From: G963674665 sp964609625
Lineage (GTDB): Bacteria > Desulfobacterota > Desulfovibrionia > Desulfovibrionales > Desulfovibrionaceae
Reading direction: 5' to 3'
DNA: 64,000 nt
NCBI GenBank assembly: GCA_964609625.1
Contig: CAZSRS010000012.1
Location: forward strand, 1 to 64,000
Of this stretch, positions 27,011-36,605 are shown in pieces (within the stretch, counting starts at the first letter, position 1; every line of letters starts with the position of its first letter). Made by a program: the position numbers and the translations under genes. Under the pieces are notes generated by a model. The model was not told where the DNA came from, ran no database searches, and saw only the letters and a program-made list of their open reading frames with translations.

Positions 27011-27781
27011 TTGGGAATCCTGGAGTTCTCCACCATCAGCATCGGCTGGCGCGACGTCGTCGACATCGTGCTGGTGGCATTCATCCTCTACCGGATCATC
27101 CTCCTGGTACGCGGCACCAGGGCGGTGTCCGTGCTTACCGGGCTGTTGCTGGTGCTCCTCGTCTACTTCGTGTCCGAGGAAGTGGGACTCTACACCCTGA
27201 ACTGGTTATTGGCGCAGTTCCTCTCTTCCATCTTTCTCGTGGTCATCATCCTCTTCCAGCAGGACATCCGCAAGGCCCTTTCCGAGGTAGGGGCGGGGCG
27301 GTTGTGGAAAAAACGTCCCCTGGAGGAGGAGACATTGAATCAACTTATCGCGGCCCTCGCGTCAATGGCCAAGAACAGGATCGGGGCCCTGGTGGTGATC
27401 GAGCGCAACATTCCCCTGGGTGATGTCATGGAACGCGGGGTGAAACTGGATGCGGACATCAGCAAGGATCTGCTGATGACGATTTTCTACCCGAATACGC
27501 CCCTGCATGACGGCGCCGTGGTCATCCGTGGCTCCAAGATCGTGGCCGCGGCCTGCATCCTGCCCCTTTCCAGCGGGCGGGAGGATCAGGCTGGAGAAGG
27601 CAGCGCGGAGTTCGGAACCAGGCATCGCGCCGCCCTGGGCGTCACCGAGGAGAGCGATGCCGTGTCCATTGTGGTGTCCGAGGAACGCGGCTCCATGTCC
27701 GTGGCCGTAAACGGCGAATTGACCATGCATCTGGACGAGGGGCGGCTCAAACGCGTACTGCGGCAGGTCCTGTATGGCTGA
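27011..27781 (+). CDS. cdaA: membrane diadenylate cyclase CdaA
   Basis: Makes the second messenger cyclic di-AMP from two ATP. The 256-residue chain has three N-terminal TM helices (about 15-85) and a DAC domain with the metal/ATP motifs LHDGAVVI (about 165) and TRHRAALG (about 205), both intact, so it should be active. The start is TTG 27011 with GGGGA 7 bases before it; the chain then starts like other CdaA proteins. The downstream cdaR overlaps its end by 8 bases and glmM follows, the conserved cdaA-cdaR-glmM order in which CdaR and GlmM bind CdaA and tune its output. Confidence 0.95.
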   Translation: MGILEFSTISIGWRDVVDIVLVAFILYRIILLVRGTRAVSVLTGLLLVLLVYFVSEEVGLYTLNWLLAQFLSSIFLVVIILFQQDIRKALSEVGAGRLWKKRPLEEETLNQLIAALASMAKNRIGALVVIERNIPLGDVMERGVKLDADISKDLLMTIFYPNTPLHDGAVVIRGSKIVAAACILPLSSGREDQAGEGSAEFGTRHRAALGVTEESDAVSIVVSEERGSMSVAVNGELTMHLDEGRLKRVLRQVLYG

Positions 27782-28697
27782 GCGGACGTTGAACATCATG
27801 AAGGGCAATTGGCATTACGCCCTGTTGGCCTTCGCCCTGGCGCTGGTGTCCTGGTATTTCGTCTCGGGCCGCGAGAAAGTGGACATCTGGATGCGGGCCA
27901 GCCTGCAATTCACGGGCATGCCCGAGAACTATATGATCCGCGAGGGCCTGATGCGCGAGATCAACGTCCGCGTACGCGGCCCAAAAGGGTTGGTGCGCGG
28001 CTTGAAAGAGAAGCCCTTGGTCTATTCCCTGAACCTCAGCGGACTGAAGCCAGGGGCCAACGTCTTGCCTATCAGGCCGGACCGGTTTCCCTTGTCCAAG
28101 AACTTCGAAATCATGGAGATCAATCCGCCCCGCGTGGAAGTGGTGGTGGACAGGTTGGCGCAACGACGCATGCCGGTGAAACCGCTTTGGGAAGGAACCC
28201 TGGACCCGGACTATCAGCTCGTGGAGGTTCGTGTACGCCCCCAGGAGGTGACGGTTCAGGGCCCCGAGAAGATATTGACCGAGCTTCAGGAGATCGAGAC
28301 CCAGGTGATCACCCTGCCCAACGCCACACCCGGAATCATCGAGGAGGTGGCGCCCCTGAGTCTGCCCGCGGAAGTGGAGGTGGACAACGGATTCGTGGAT
28401 GTGCGCCTGAGCTTTGCGGTCAAACGCAAGGCATTCACCTTCACCCTGCCGGTGGATCTTGTGAATCATACCTCTTTTGAGGCTGAAATAGCGCCGTCTG
28501 AAGTGGAGGTCGTCGTGGAAGTGCCGCTGCCGGCCTCACGGCAGGGAGAGGTGCGCGACCTGCTCGCGGTCAGGGTGGTGGCCGAGGATCACTTCGGCCC
28601 TGGCGCGCGGCCGGTCTCCCCTGAATTGACAATGCCCTCGGGCAGTAAGCTCGTGAGCATCACACCAAGCTTGATTGAACTAACCTTGAAGGAATGA
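27774..28697 (+). CDS. cdaR: YbbR-domain regulator of diadenylate cyclase (CdaR)
   Basis: A 307-residue protein with one N-terminal TM helix (about 11-30, LLAFALALVSWYFVSG) and an extracytoplasmic region of about three YbbR-like beta repeats (visible as VRVRGPKGLVRGL, VEVRVRPQEVTVQGPEKIL and the final SPSLIELTLKE type ends). CdaR proteins of this form bind CdaA and change its activity. It overlaps cdaA by 8 bases, so the two are translated together. The predicted periplasmic repeats could sense wall or osmotic state; that is inference. Confidence 0.9.
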   Translation: MAERTLNIMKGNWHYALLAFALALVSWYFVSGREKVDIWMRASLQFTGMPENYMIREGLMREINVRVRGPKGLVRGLKEKPLVYSLNLSGLKPGANVLPIRPDRFPLSKNFEIMEINPPRVEVVVDRLAQRRMPVKPLWEGTLDPDYQLVEVRVRPQEVTVQGPEKILTELQEIETQVITLPNATPGIIEEVAPLSLPAEVEVDNGFVDVRLSFAVKRKAFTFTLPVDLVNHTSFEAEIAPSEVEVVVEVPLPASRQGEVRDLLAVRVVAEDHFGPGARPVSPELTMPSGSKLVSITPSLIELTLKE

Positions 28698-28751
28698 GCC
28701 GATCCGGCTCGTTCAAGGAACTCAGATCATCTCAGCAACAGGAAGCATGAC

Positions 28752-30104
28752 ATGGCGAAACGATTGTTCGGAACGGATGGATTACGAGGGCAGGTGAACA
28801 TCTACCCCATGTTGCCCGAGATCGCCCTGCGGCTGGGGCTGGCCGCGGGCACCCTTTTTCGCAACGGCTCCCGGCGGCATCGCGTGGTCATCGGCAAGGA
28901 CACCCGGCTCTCGGGGTACATCTTCGAGACCGCGCTCACCTCGGGCTTTTGCGCCTCTGGCATGGACGTGTTCCTGGTTGGCCCCATGCCCACCCCGGCC
29001 ATATCCTTTCTCACCACGAACATGCGTGCCGACCTGGGCGTGGTGATTTCCGCCTCGCACAACCCCTTCATGGATAACGGCATCAAGTTCTTCAACAGCG
29101 AGGGGTTCAAGCTTCCGGATGAGACCGAAGAGAAGATCACAACGCTGATCACCGACATGGACTCCAAGTGGTCCTACCCCAATCCCGAGGACGTGGGCCG
29201 CGCCTTCCGCATCGCCGACAGCCTCGGCCGTTACATCGTTTACCTCAAGAACAGTTTTCCCACGAAACTCACCCTCGACGGGGTGCGCATCGTGCTGGAC
29301 TGCGCTCATGGCGCCACCTACAAGGTCGCGCCGCTGATCTTCGAGGAACTCGGCGCCCAGGTGATCAAGATCGGCGTCGAACCGGACGGCCTGAACATCA
29401 ACCACAAGTGCGGTTCCCTCTATCCGGAGGTGGTGGCCCACAGCGTGCGCGAGCACAACGCCCATATCGGTCTGGCCCTGGACGGCGACGGCGACCGCCT
29501 CATCGTGGTCGATGAAAAGGGCAAGATTCTCGACGGGGACCAGATCATGGCCCTGTGCGCCCTGGACATGATGCAGCGCGACGAACTCCCCGGGAAAACG
29601 CTGGTGGCTACCGTCATGAGCAACATGGCCCTGGAATTGTTCATGAAAGAGCAGGGAGGGCGTTTGGTGCGCACACCGGTGGGCGACCGCCATGTGGTCG
29701 AGGCTATGCGCAGCCTTGGTGCCACCCTGGGAGGCGAACAGTCCGGCCATCTGATCTTCCGCGATTACAGCACCACGGGCGACGGCATCCTTGCGGCCCT
29801 GCAACTCCTGCGGATCATGATCCAGCAGCAGAAGCCCCTGTCCGAGCTTGCCAATTTCATGGTGCCTTTTCCGCAGATTTTGGAAAATGTCCACATTGAA
29901 CGCAAGGTCCCCTTTGATACGGTGCCGGAAATCGCCACCGCCGTGAAACAGGCCGAGGACTGGCTCGCGGGCAAGGGCAGGGTGCTCCTGCGCTACTCCG
30001 GAACAGAGTCCGTGGCCAGGGTCATGGTGGAGGGCGAGGACCAGGTCGTTGTGGAGCGTTGCGTTTTTTCCTTGTCCGAGACCCTTAAAACTTATTTGAA
30101 ATAG
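28752..30104 (+). CDS. glmM: phosphoglucosamine mutase
   Basis: Interconverts glucosamine 6-phosphate and glucosamine 1-phosphate on the way to UDP-GlcNAc for peptidoglycan. The 450-residue chain has the start KRLFGTDGLRG, the phosphoserine loop ISASHNPFMDNGIKF (about 98), the metal-binding DGDGDR (about 240), GGEQSGH (about 327) and the phosphate-binding RYSGTE near the end. It is the last gene of the ftsH-folP-cdaA-cdaR-glmM run. GlmM is known to inhibit CdaA in other bacteria, so precursor synthesis and cyclic di-AMP are linked by gene order here. Confidence 0.97.
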   Translation: MAKRLFGTDGLRGQVNIYPMLPEIALRLGLAAGTLFRNGSRRHRVVIGKDTRLSGYIFETALTSGFCASGMDVFLVGPMPTPAISFLTTNMRADLGVVISASHNPFMDNGIKFFNSEGFKLPDETEEKITTLITDMDSKWSYPNPEDVGRAFRIADSLGRYIVYLKNSFPTKLTLDGVRIVLDCAHGATYKVAPLIFEELGAQVIKIGVEPDGLNINHKCGSLYPEVVAHSVREHNAHIGLALDGDGDRLIVVDEKGKILDGDQIMALCALDMMQRDELPGKTLVATVMSNMALELFMKEQGGRLVRTPVGDRHVVEAMRSLGATLGGEQSGHLIFRDYSTTGDGILAALQLLRIMIQQQKPLSELANFMVPFPQILENVHIERKVPFDTVPEIATAVKQAEDWLAGKGRVLLRYSGTESVARVMVEGEDQVVVERCVFSLSETLKTYLK

Positions 30105-30124
30105 TACCTTTCATTGTGTTATCA
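30096..30124 (+). promoter_or_regulatory. sigma-70-type promoter for galU
   Basis: TTGAAA (30096-30101), 17 bases, TTATCA (30119-30124), overlapping the end of glmM. The leader to galU would be about 170 bases. Motif match only. Confidence 0.4.
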
Positions 30125-30303
30125 CGGGAAGCAGAACAGCGAGGCCTTGCCCCCGGATATCGCCGGAGTTGGGACCGGGCTCCCGCGGGTTCGTGAATGT
30201 GCGGCTTCCCTCGCAAGCAGACTGTATGAAGCCGGGAAGGACATTGTCACTACAGTAATTCAAGACTCCTCCAGAAGCATAAGCGTCAGTAAGGAGCTGT
30301 ATC

Positions 30304-31173
30304 ATGCAAGTACGCAAAGTGGTCATCCCGGTAGCAGGTTGGGGCACTCGATCGTTACCCGCAACCAAGAACGTACCCAAGGAGATGCTCCCGGTCTACA
30401 ACAAGCCTGTGGTGCAGTATGTTGTAGAGGAGGCCATGTTCTCGGGCCTCAGTGACGTGGTTTTCGTCAACAACAAGAACAAGCGCATCATCGAAGACCA
30501 TTTCGACTACAATCTGGCCCTGGAGCACGTTCTGGAGCGTGCCGGCAAGCTGGATCTCCTGAAGGAAATGCGTGCGGTGGCCGAGATGGTGAACATCATT
30601 TCGGTACGTCAGAAAATGCAGCTCGGACTCGGGCATGCCGTTCTCTGCGCCAAGTCCGTGGTGGAGGGCGGTCCCTTTGCGGTCATGGTGGGTGACGACC
30701 TGGTCTTTGGTCCGGAGCCAGGCATCAAGCAGCTCATGGACATGGCGGCAAGTGAAAGACTTCCGGTGGTGGGAGTCATGGAAGTGCCGCCGGCCATGGT
30801 CAGCCGGTACGGCATCATCCATGGCGAGGAGTTCATGCCCGGCGTGTTCCGCGTACGCGACCTGGTGGAGAAACCCAGCAGAGACAAGGCACCTTCACGC
30901 TACGCCATTGTCGGCCGCTACGTGCTCACCCCCGAGATATTCACCTACCTGGAGCAGCAGACTCCGGGGCACGACGGCGAGATTCAGCTCACCGACGGAC
31001 TCAAGGCCCTGGCCAAGGGCAAGGGGCTGCTCGCTGTACGCATCCGCGGCCAGCGCTTCGATACCGGCAACTGGGCCGAGTATCTCACCGCCAACATCTT
31101 CCTGGGGCTCAAGGACGAGGCCCTGCGCGAGGAGTTGCTGCCAAAACTCAAGGCATTGCTGCCATCCGAGTAG
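30304..31173 (+). CDS. galU: UTP-glucose-1-phosphate uridylyltransferase
   Basis: Makes UDP-glucose for polysaccharide and LPS synthesis. The 289-residue chain shows the nucleotide-sugar pyrophosphorylase loop PVAGWGTRSLPATKNVPKEM (10-29), KPVVQYVVEEA, FAVMVGDDL, LVEKPSRDKAPS and the DTGNWAEY end motif. AAGGAG stands 9 bases before the ATG. A 199-base spacer separates it from glmM, with a possible promoter of its own. Confidence 0.96.
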   Translation: MQVRKVVIPVAGWGTRSLPATKNVPKEMLPVYNKPVVQYVVEEAMFSGLSDVVFVNNKNKRIIEDHFDYNLALEHVLERAGKLDLLKEMRAVAEMVNIISVRQKMQLGLGHAVLCAKSVVEGGPFAVMVGDDLVFGPEPGIKQLMDMAASERLPVVGVMEVPPAMVSRYGIIHGEEFMPGVFRVRDLVEKPSRDKAPSRYAIVGRYVLTPEIFTYLEQQTPGHDGEIQLTDGLKALAKGKGLLAVRIRGQRFDTGNWAEYLTANIFLGLKDEALREELLPKLKALLPSE

Positions 31174-31290
31174 CGTGATCATACCGGGACGGGCCGGTGC
31201 TTCACAGCAGGACTTGCCCAGGGCCGTCCTCGAGACGTCTGTGCCGCCTGCTGTTCTGTCTTGCGGTCTGAGACGCTCCGTGGTTATTTC

Positions 31291-33684
31291 ATGAACGCGA
31301 CACCAAGCGCAACGGGTGGACGCGGCGCATGGAGCGTCGCGTTGTTGAGCCCCCCCTTTGCCACCCTTGACTATTTCGCGCCGGATGTCTTTCCCCAGGA
31401 CCTCTGGCTGCCGGGCATGCGCGTCCTCGCCCCCGTGGGTGGGTCCAGGCGCGTGGTGGTGCTGCTCGGCCCCACCCGCGATGGCCCGAAACGACGGGAA
31501 GACGGCACTGCCGTTGTGCTCAAACCCCTGCTCTGGCCTTTGGAGCGTCGCCCGCTGCTTTCGCCGCTGTACCTGGAGATGATCGAGCAGCTTTCCAGGC
31601 GGCAGCTGCGCGAACCCGGATACATCCTCGGGTCGGTGCTGCCGCAGCCCCTGCGCACGGCCAACGTGCGCTTCACCTTCCCCCACGGGGGGCGCAACCG
31701 CTCCTACAAACCCAAGGACTTGTCCGGACTGCCGGTCGAGGAACTCCGCCTCCTGGCCAGTGCCTGGCTCGAAGGCAGGATGCAGGTCCAGGAGCATGCG
31801 GTCTATGCCCAGGATGTGGCCATACTCGCCATGGATCCACCCTGGCCCGTACGCCCCGTTGCCTCGCGGCAGATCGCGCTGCTGGAGTATCTCTGGGAGC
31901 GAGGCCCCGCCACCAAGCGAGCCATCATGGCCGAACTCGGTGAGGGCGCGCGTCAGGCTCTCGTGGTTTTACTGGAGCGTGGCCTAGTCAGGATGGGCCC
32001 CATGCCGGAGCACAGTTGCGAGTCAGAGGAACCGTCATCCGCTCCGAAATGCGGGTTCCACCTCACCGAGGAGCAGCGAACAGCCCTGCGCGGCCTGGAA
32101 CAGGCCCTGGACAGCGACAGGGGCGAAACCCGGTTGCTGCACGGTGTCACCGGCAGTGGCAAGACCGTGGTCTATCTTGAGTTGGCCAGGCTGGCATTGG
32201 AGCGGGGGCGCTCCGTGTTCCTGTTGGCTCCGGAAATCGCCCTGGCCCAGAATCTGCGAAGGGCCGCGACAGCCTTTTTCTCCGAAGCGTGCGTACCGCT
32301 GTTGTTCTATCATGGTGGGATTCCGCCGGCGCAGCGGGCCACACTGTTTGCCCAAGCCGCGGAGGCCAAGGGAGCGGTGCTGGTGGTGGGTACGCGCTCG
32401 GCCATGTTCCTGCCCGCGCCCGCGCCTGGCTGCCTGATCCTGGACGAGGAGCACGACGCTTCCTTCAAACAGGACGAACGGCTTTCCTACCAAGCCAAGG
32501 AAGTGGCCTTCTACCTGGCCAGACAACAGTCTGGACTCCTTGTCCTGGGCTCGGCCACTCCGGACGTGAAGACTTTTTTCGCGGCTCAGCAGGGGCTGGC
32601 TCCGGCCCTGACCCTTTCCCGTAGGATCAGCGAATCCGGATTGCCCGAGATCGAACTTGTGGACATCCGCGGACTCTCCCCAACGGAGCACCTCCTGGCG
32701 CCGGAAACCACCCGCACCCTTGTCCAGGTGGTCGAGCGCGGCGAACAGGCCATCATCATGCTCAATCGGCGTGGCTATTCTCCGCTGATGTATTGCCTGG
32801 AATGCGGCAAGGTGGCCAGATGCCCCCATTGCGAGATCGGCCTGACCTACCACAAGGGGCGGGAGCGGCTGGTGTGCCACTACTGCGGCCACAGCCTGCC
32901 CTATCCGTTGATCTGCGCCACCTGTGGGCACGGCAATTACCTGCCCATGGGCGAGGGAACCGAGCGTTTGGAAGAGACCCTGGCCACGACACTTCCCCCT
33001 GGTACCGGGGTCCTGCGTTTGGACAGAGACAGCACTCGCAGGCTTGGCCGTATGGAAGAAATCCTGCAGTCCTTTGCCAGGGGCGAGGCCCAGGTGTTGG
33101 TGGGCACGCAGATGCTCTCCAAGGGGCATCACTTCCCACGCGTCACCCAGGTGATCGTGGCGGACGGCGACCTGGGGCTGAACCTGCCCGACTACCGTGC
33201 CGCGGAACGCACCTTTCAGCTGCTGGTCCAGGTGGCGGGGCGCGCGGGTCGCGGCGACAAACCAGGGCGTGTGCTCATCCAGAGCCGCGACGTGTCCAAT
33301 CCCTTTTGGGGGTATGTGCGCGCCAACGACTATCCAGGTTTCTACGCCAATGAATTGGCCATCCGCCGACGTCGGAACTATCCACCCTTTGTCAAGCTGG
33401 CGTTGATCCGCACGAGCTATCCCCTGGACTGGGAACAGGGACCGGAATCCCTGGCCCAACTGGGCAGGGTGGTCCGTCAGGCCGGCCAGGAACGCGGGGT
33501 CCAGGTGCTGGGGCCGGCGCTGGCGCCCCTCCGCATGCTCAGGGGGCGCAAGCGTTTCCACTGCCTGCTCAAGGCCGGGGACTGGCCGGCGCTGCGCGGT
33601 GTGTATCAGGCCGTGGCCGCGGAAATGCAGGGACTCGACGAACTGCGTTTGGCGTTGGATCTCGATCCCGTGGATATGCTCTGA
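31291..33684 (+). CDS. priA: primosomal helicase PriA
   Basis: Reloads the replisome at stalled forks. The 797-residue chain has an N-terminal 3'-binding domain, Walker A GVTGSGKTVVYLE (about 285), DEEH box LILDEEHDASFKQDE (about 385), the zinc-ribbon cysteine pairs CLEC, CPHC, CHYC and CATC (about 502-550), and helicase motifs V/VI (VGTQMLSKGHHFP, LLVQVAGRAGRG). The open frame starts with a TTG 10 codons earlier, but ATG 31291 gives a normal N-terminus; the ribosome site is weak in both cases. It ends 15 bases from ybeY, which runs the opposite way. Confidence 0.95.
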   Translation: MNATPSATGGRGAWSVALLSPPFATLDYFAPDVFPQDLWLPGMRVLAPVGGSRRVVVLLGPTRDGPKRREDGTAVVLKPLLWPLERRPLLSPLYLEMIEQLSRRQLREPGYILGSVLPQPLRTANVRFTFPHGGRNRSYKPKDLSGLPVEELRLLASAWLEGRMQVQEHAVYAQDVAILAMDPPWPVRPVASRQIALLEYLWERGPATKRAIMAELGEGARQALVVLLERGLVRMGPMPEHSCESEEPSSAPKCGFHLTEEQRTALRGLEQALDSDRGETRLLHGVTGSGKTVVYLELARLALERGRSVFLLAPEIALAQNLRRAATAFFSEACVPLLFYHGGIPPAQRATLFAQAAEAKGAVLVVGTRSAMFLPAPAPGCLILDEEHDASFKQDERLSYQAKEVAFYLARQQSGLLVLGSATPDVKTFFAAQQGLAPALTLSRRISESGLPEIELVDIRGLSPTEHLLAPETTRTLVQVVERGEQAIIMLNRRGYSPLMYCLECGKVARCPHCEIGLTYHKGRERLVCHYCGHSLPYPLICATCGHGNYLPMGEGTERLEETLATTLPPGTGVLRLDRDSTRRLGRMEEILQSFARGEAQVLVGTQMLSKGHHFPRVTQVIVADGDLGLNLPDYRAAERTFQLLVQVAGRAGRGDKPGRVLIQSRDVSNPFWGYVRANDYPGFYANELAIRRRRNYPPFVKLALIRTSYPLDWEQGPESLAQLGRVVRQAGQERGVQVLGPALAPLRMLRGRKRFHCLLKAGDWPALRGVYQAVAAEMQGLDELRLALDLDPVDML

Positions 33685-33699
33685 GCGGGGACAGTCCTT

Positions 33700-34173
33700 T
33701 TACCCTGCCCCGTGGTCGGCGCCATTTCCGGCCAGGCAGCGCAGCCCCGCATCCAAGGCTTCTTCCGCGAGCGCATCCATGAGTGGGCCGTGATCGTGCC
33801 CGGCCAGATGTGTCAGGCCGTGGGCCATGAGCCGCAGTGTATGCTGTTCCAGGGGTTGGCCGTAGAGAAAGGCCTCGCGGCGTACGGTTTCCGGCGCCAG
33901 GAACAATTGCCCCAGGTATTCCCCTGTGTCCTGGGCAGCGTCGGCATCTCCGGCAGTCTCCCTGGCTGGAAAGCTGAGCACGTTGGTGGGGCCGGAGCAC
34001 CCCAGAAATCCTTGGTTGAGCTGGGCCATGCGCGCGTCGGAAGCCAGTTCCAGGTCAAGGGAGCAGTGCTCCAACCCCAGGGCCTGGAGCATGGCTTCCA
34101 AAACCATGACCAGCTCCGGTCGCCCCAAAGGCAACAGGTGCGTCATGCCCTGGGTCTTGGAAGTGGAGATCAC
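33700..34173 (-). CDS. ybeY: endoribonuclease YbeY (16S rRNA maturation)
   Basis: A metal-dependent RNase needed for 16S 3'-end maturation and ribosome quality control. The 157-residue chain carries HGLTHLAGHDH with the three zinc histidines (118, 122, 128), a variant of the usual HGXLHLXGYDH. GTG 34173 overlaps the TGA of the upstream pgpH gene (GTGA), and GGGAG stands 8 bases before it. The phoH-pgpH-ybeY order is common in bacteria. Confidence 0.94.
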   Translation of the reverse strand: MISTSKTQGMTHLLPLGRPELVMVLEAMLQALGLEHCSLDLELASDARMAQLNQGFLGCSGPTNVLSFPARETAGDADAAQDTGEYLGQLFLAPETVRREAFLYGQPLEQHTLRLMAHGLTHLAGHDHGPLMDALAEEALDAGLRCLAGNGADHGAG

Positions 34174-36605
34174 TGCAAGGGCTCCCGCCGTTCCTGGGGT
34201 TGGTTTTCGTCGTCATCCCGAGGGGGCAGGGAGGGTGGCGCGACCGGGACGGAGCGCCCCAAGGATGGACGCACTTCGGGCTTGGGTTCGCCTTTGGTCT
34301 CGTGCGGAGTGGGTTTGACTTGTTTGACCTGTTCCCGGGCTTGGGAGGGGTATTCCACGCGCTGGTGAAAAATGCCGGTGAGGATGCGGTGGAAGTTATC
34401 ACCCAGGATGTTCAGATCCCGGAGGGTGAGCTGGGAGTCGTCGAGTTGCCCTTCGGAGAATATCTTCCGGGTAATGCCTTCGATGTGCCCCTTGATCCTG
34501 CTGGGTGTGGGATCGATGAGGGCGCGGCTGGAGGCCTCGATGATGTCCGCCAGCATCACTATGCCCGCTTCCTTGCTCTGCGGCTTGGGGCCGGGATAGC
34601 GGTAGTCATTCTCGCGGACAGTGTCGTCGCCGCGGCTTTGTGCCTGCTCAAGAGCCTTGCTGTGGAAAAAGGCGATGAGCGAGGTGCCGTGGTGCTGCTG
34701 GAGGATGTCCGTGATTTCAGGTCCGAGTTTGTGCTGTCTGGCCAGTTCCGCGCCCTTTTTTACGTGGGAGATGAGGATCAGGGCGCTCATGGAGGGGGCG
34801 AGCTTGTCGTGAGGGTTTTTGGTGCGGAACTGGTTTTCGATGAAGTACTGTGGATTCTTGAGTTTGCCGATGTCGTGATACAGGGCCGCGACCTTGCATA
34901 GCAGGGCGTTGGCGCCGATGGCTCGGGCACCGGCCTCGACCATGTTGGCCACGATGAACGAGTGGTGATACGTGCCGGGTGCGGCCACCATGAGTTCCTG
35001 GAGCAGGGGCTGCTCCATGTTCATCAGTTCCATGAACCGAAAGCGGGAGGTGTAGCCGAAGACCATCTCCACAATGGGGCTGAAGGCCAGGACCACCAGC
35101 AGGCTCATGAAGGCGTTGGCGACCACGAAGGCAGCCTCCACGCCCATGCTCGTCAGTCCCTGATAGTCGATGATGTTGAGGCCCATCCACCCCAGAAGCA
35201 GTCCACCGAGCAGGGGGAGCACGCTCTTGAGCACCTCCGGCCGGGTATCCGCACGTTTGATCAACACCATCTGGAACATGGCGCCCAGAAAATAGAACAG
35301 GAACAGGTTCAGGTCGCCGTCGATCATCTGGCAGGTCAGGAAACTGAGCAGCAAATAGGCGAAGAGGCAGAGCCGAGGGGTGAGGAACAGCGCCAGAAGT
35401 CCGGCTGCCCCTGCCATGGGGTAGGAATAGGGGAACATTTCCGGACTGATGAAGCTGAACTTGTCCGCGATGGCGGTGTCCATGGTCGAAAGCAGCCTCG
35501 CAGGCAGCACGAAGAGTAGAACCATGGTCCCAATGAGCAGCGCGTCGCGGTTGGACAGAGGTTTGATCAGCCGCCCGGTGGGGCGGAACATCAGACCGAT
35601 GGAAAGCATCAGGCCGATGAGGAACACCCCCATGGGGCGGTACCACTCGAAGTACTCCTGTTCGTGGGTGAACAGGGCCTGGAGCTTGAGCTGGGTCTGC
35701 TCGTCCACCCGCTGCCCGGCGCGTACGATGACCTCGCCGCGTTTGATGTGGTAATATACCGGGTCCACCGCGGCCATGACCTCTTGCATCCGCTTGTTGG
35801 TGGCCTCGGGGTTGAGGGTCAGGCTCGGTTCGATGAGGGGTTCGAGAAACTCCAGGATGGCACGGCGCATACGCCAGGATTTGCCCAAATCTTGGCGCAG
35901 ATAACTCTCAAGCCTGCGTTTGAACTCCTGGATGTCCATGATCTGGTAGATGTCCAGCCGCAGGGTTTCCTCCCCCTCCTGCGCGTGGTCGCGGATCAGG
36001 ATACCATTTTCGTATCGTTGCAGTCCTCTGACGTCGAGGACCACCCCCTGGCGCATGATCTCCAGAATCCAGGGAATCACGCGGATGATCACCAGGTTTT
36101 GGATTTCGTTGTTGCGCAGTAGGGTGAAGGTCTGGCTGTTGATGTCCGCGTTGAGGTATTCCGCGACCTGCCAGCGAACCTGGTCCATCTGGATCATGCG
36201 GGCCATGTTCATCTGGCTGAAGATCTTGCCCACGTGGTTTTCGATGTTCGCGGCTTTGTTCAGGGAGAGGTCGAAGATGGGAGGCTGCTTGCGGGCGACT
36301 TCTTCTCGTTTGTCCCGTGTGGATTCCTTTTCCTCCACGAGCAGGTCCCGGGGGGCGGTGATATCCTGGGTAGCCACTTCTCCGGCAGTGAAGACCAGGA
36401 TTTCGGGCTCCAGCCGCAGCCCGGCGAGCGCGCTGCAAACCAGCAGCACCAGCAGCAGATAGCGGATGCCTGCCTGCGATTGCTGAGCAAAGGGCTTTGC
36501 CGGGGCCAAGGATGCGGCCGCGGACTGCTTCCTGCCTCCGGAGGGCTGCTGTTTCTTGCCGCCATTGGGCTTCTTAGCGGGCTTGTTCGTTTTGCTCATA
36601 GGCAT
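34170..36605 (-). CDS. pgpH: 7TM-HD cyclic di-AMP phosphodiesterase, PgpH-like
   Basis: Hydrolyses cyclic di-AMP. The 811-residue chain has a hydrophilic N-terminus, TM1 (about 48-66), an extracytoplasmic 7TMR-HD domain (about 70-330), a block of about six further TM helices (about 335-500) and a cytosolic HD domain with GTYHHSFIVANMVEAG and ALYHDIGKL (about 525-570). A proline-rich tail closes the chain. The HD residues are intact. It overlaps the end of phoH by 32 bases if the first ATG is used, or 26 with the ATG two codons later. It is the counterpart of cdaA 7 kb away. Confidence 0.92.
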   Translation of the reverse strand: MPMSKTNKPAKKPNGGKKQQPSGGRKQSAAASLAPAKPFAQQSQAGIRYLLLVLLVCSALAGLRLEPEILVFTAGEVATQDITAPRDLLVEEKESTRDKREEVARKQPPIFDLSLNKAANIENHVGKIFSQMNMARMIQMDQVRWQVAEYLNADINSQTFTLLRNNEIQNLVIIRVIPWILEIMRQGVVLDVRGLQRYENGILIRDHAQEGEETLRLDIYQIMDIQEFKRRLESYLRQDLGKSWRMRRAILEFLEPLIEPSLTLNPEATNKRMQEVMAAVDPVYYHIKRGEVIVRAGQRVDEQTQLKLQALFTHEQEYFEWYRPMGVFLIGLMLSIGLMFRPTGRLIKPLSNRDALLIGTMVLLFVLPARLLSTMDTAIADKFSFISPEMFPYSYPMAGAAGLLALFLTPRLCLFAYLLLSFLTCQMIDGDLNLFLFYFLGAMFQMVLIKRADTRPEVLKSVLPLLGGLLLGWMGLNIIDYQGLTSMGVEAAFVVANAFMSLLVVLAFSPIVEMVFGYTSRFRFMELMNMEQPLLQELMVAAPGTYHHSFIVANMVEAGARAIGANALLCKVAALYHDIGKLKNPQYFIENQFRTKNPHDKLAPSMSALILISHVKKGAELARQHKLGPEITDILQQHHGTSLIAFFHSKALEQAQSRGDDTVRENDYRYPGPKPQSKEAGIVMLADIIEASSRALIDPTPSRIKGHIEGITRKIFSEGQLDDSQLTLRDLNILGDNFHRILTGIFHQRVEYPSQAREQVKQVKPTPHETKGEPKPEVRPSLGRSVPVAPPSLPPRDDDENQPQERREPLQ

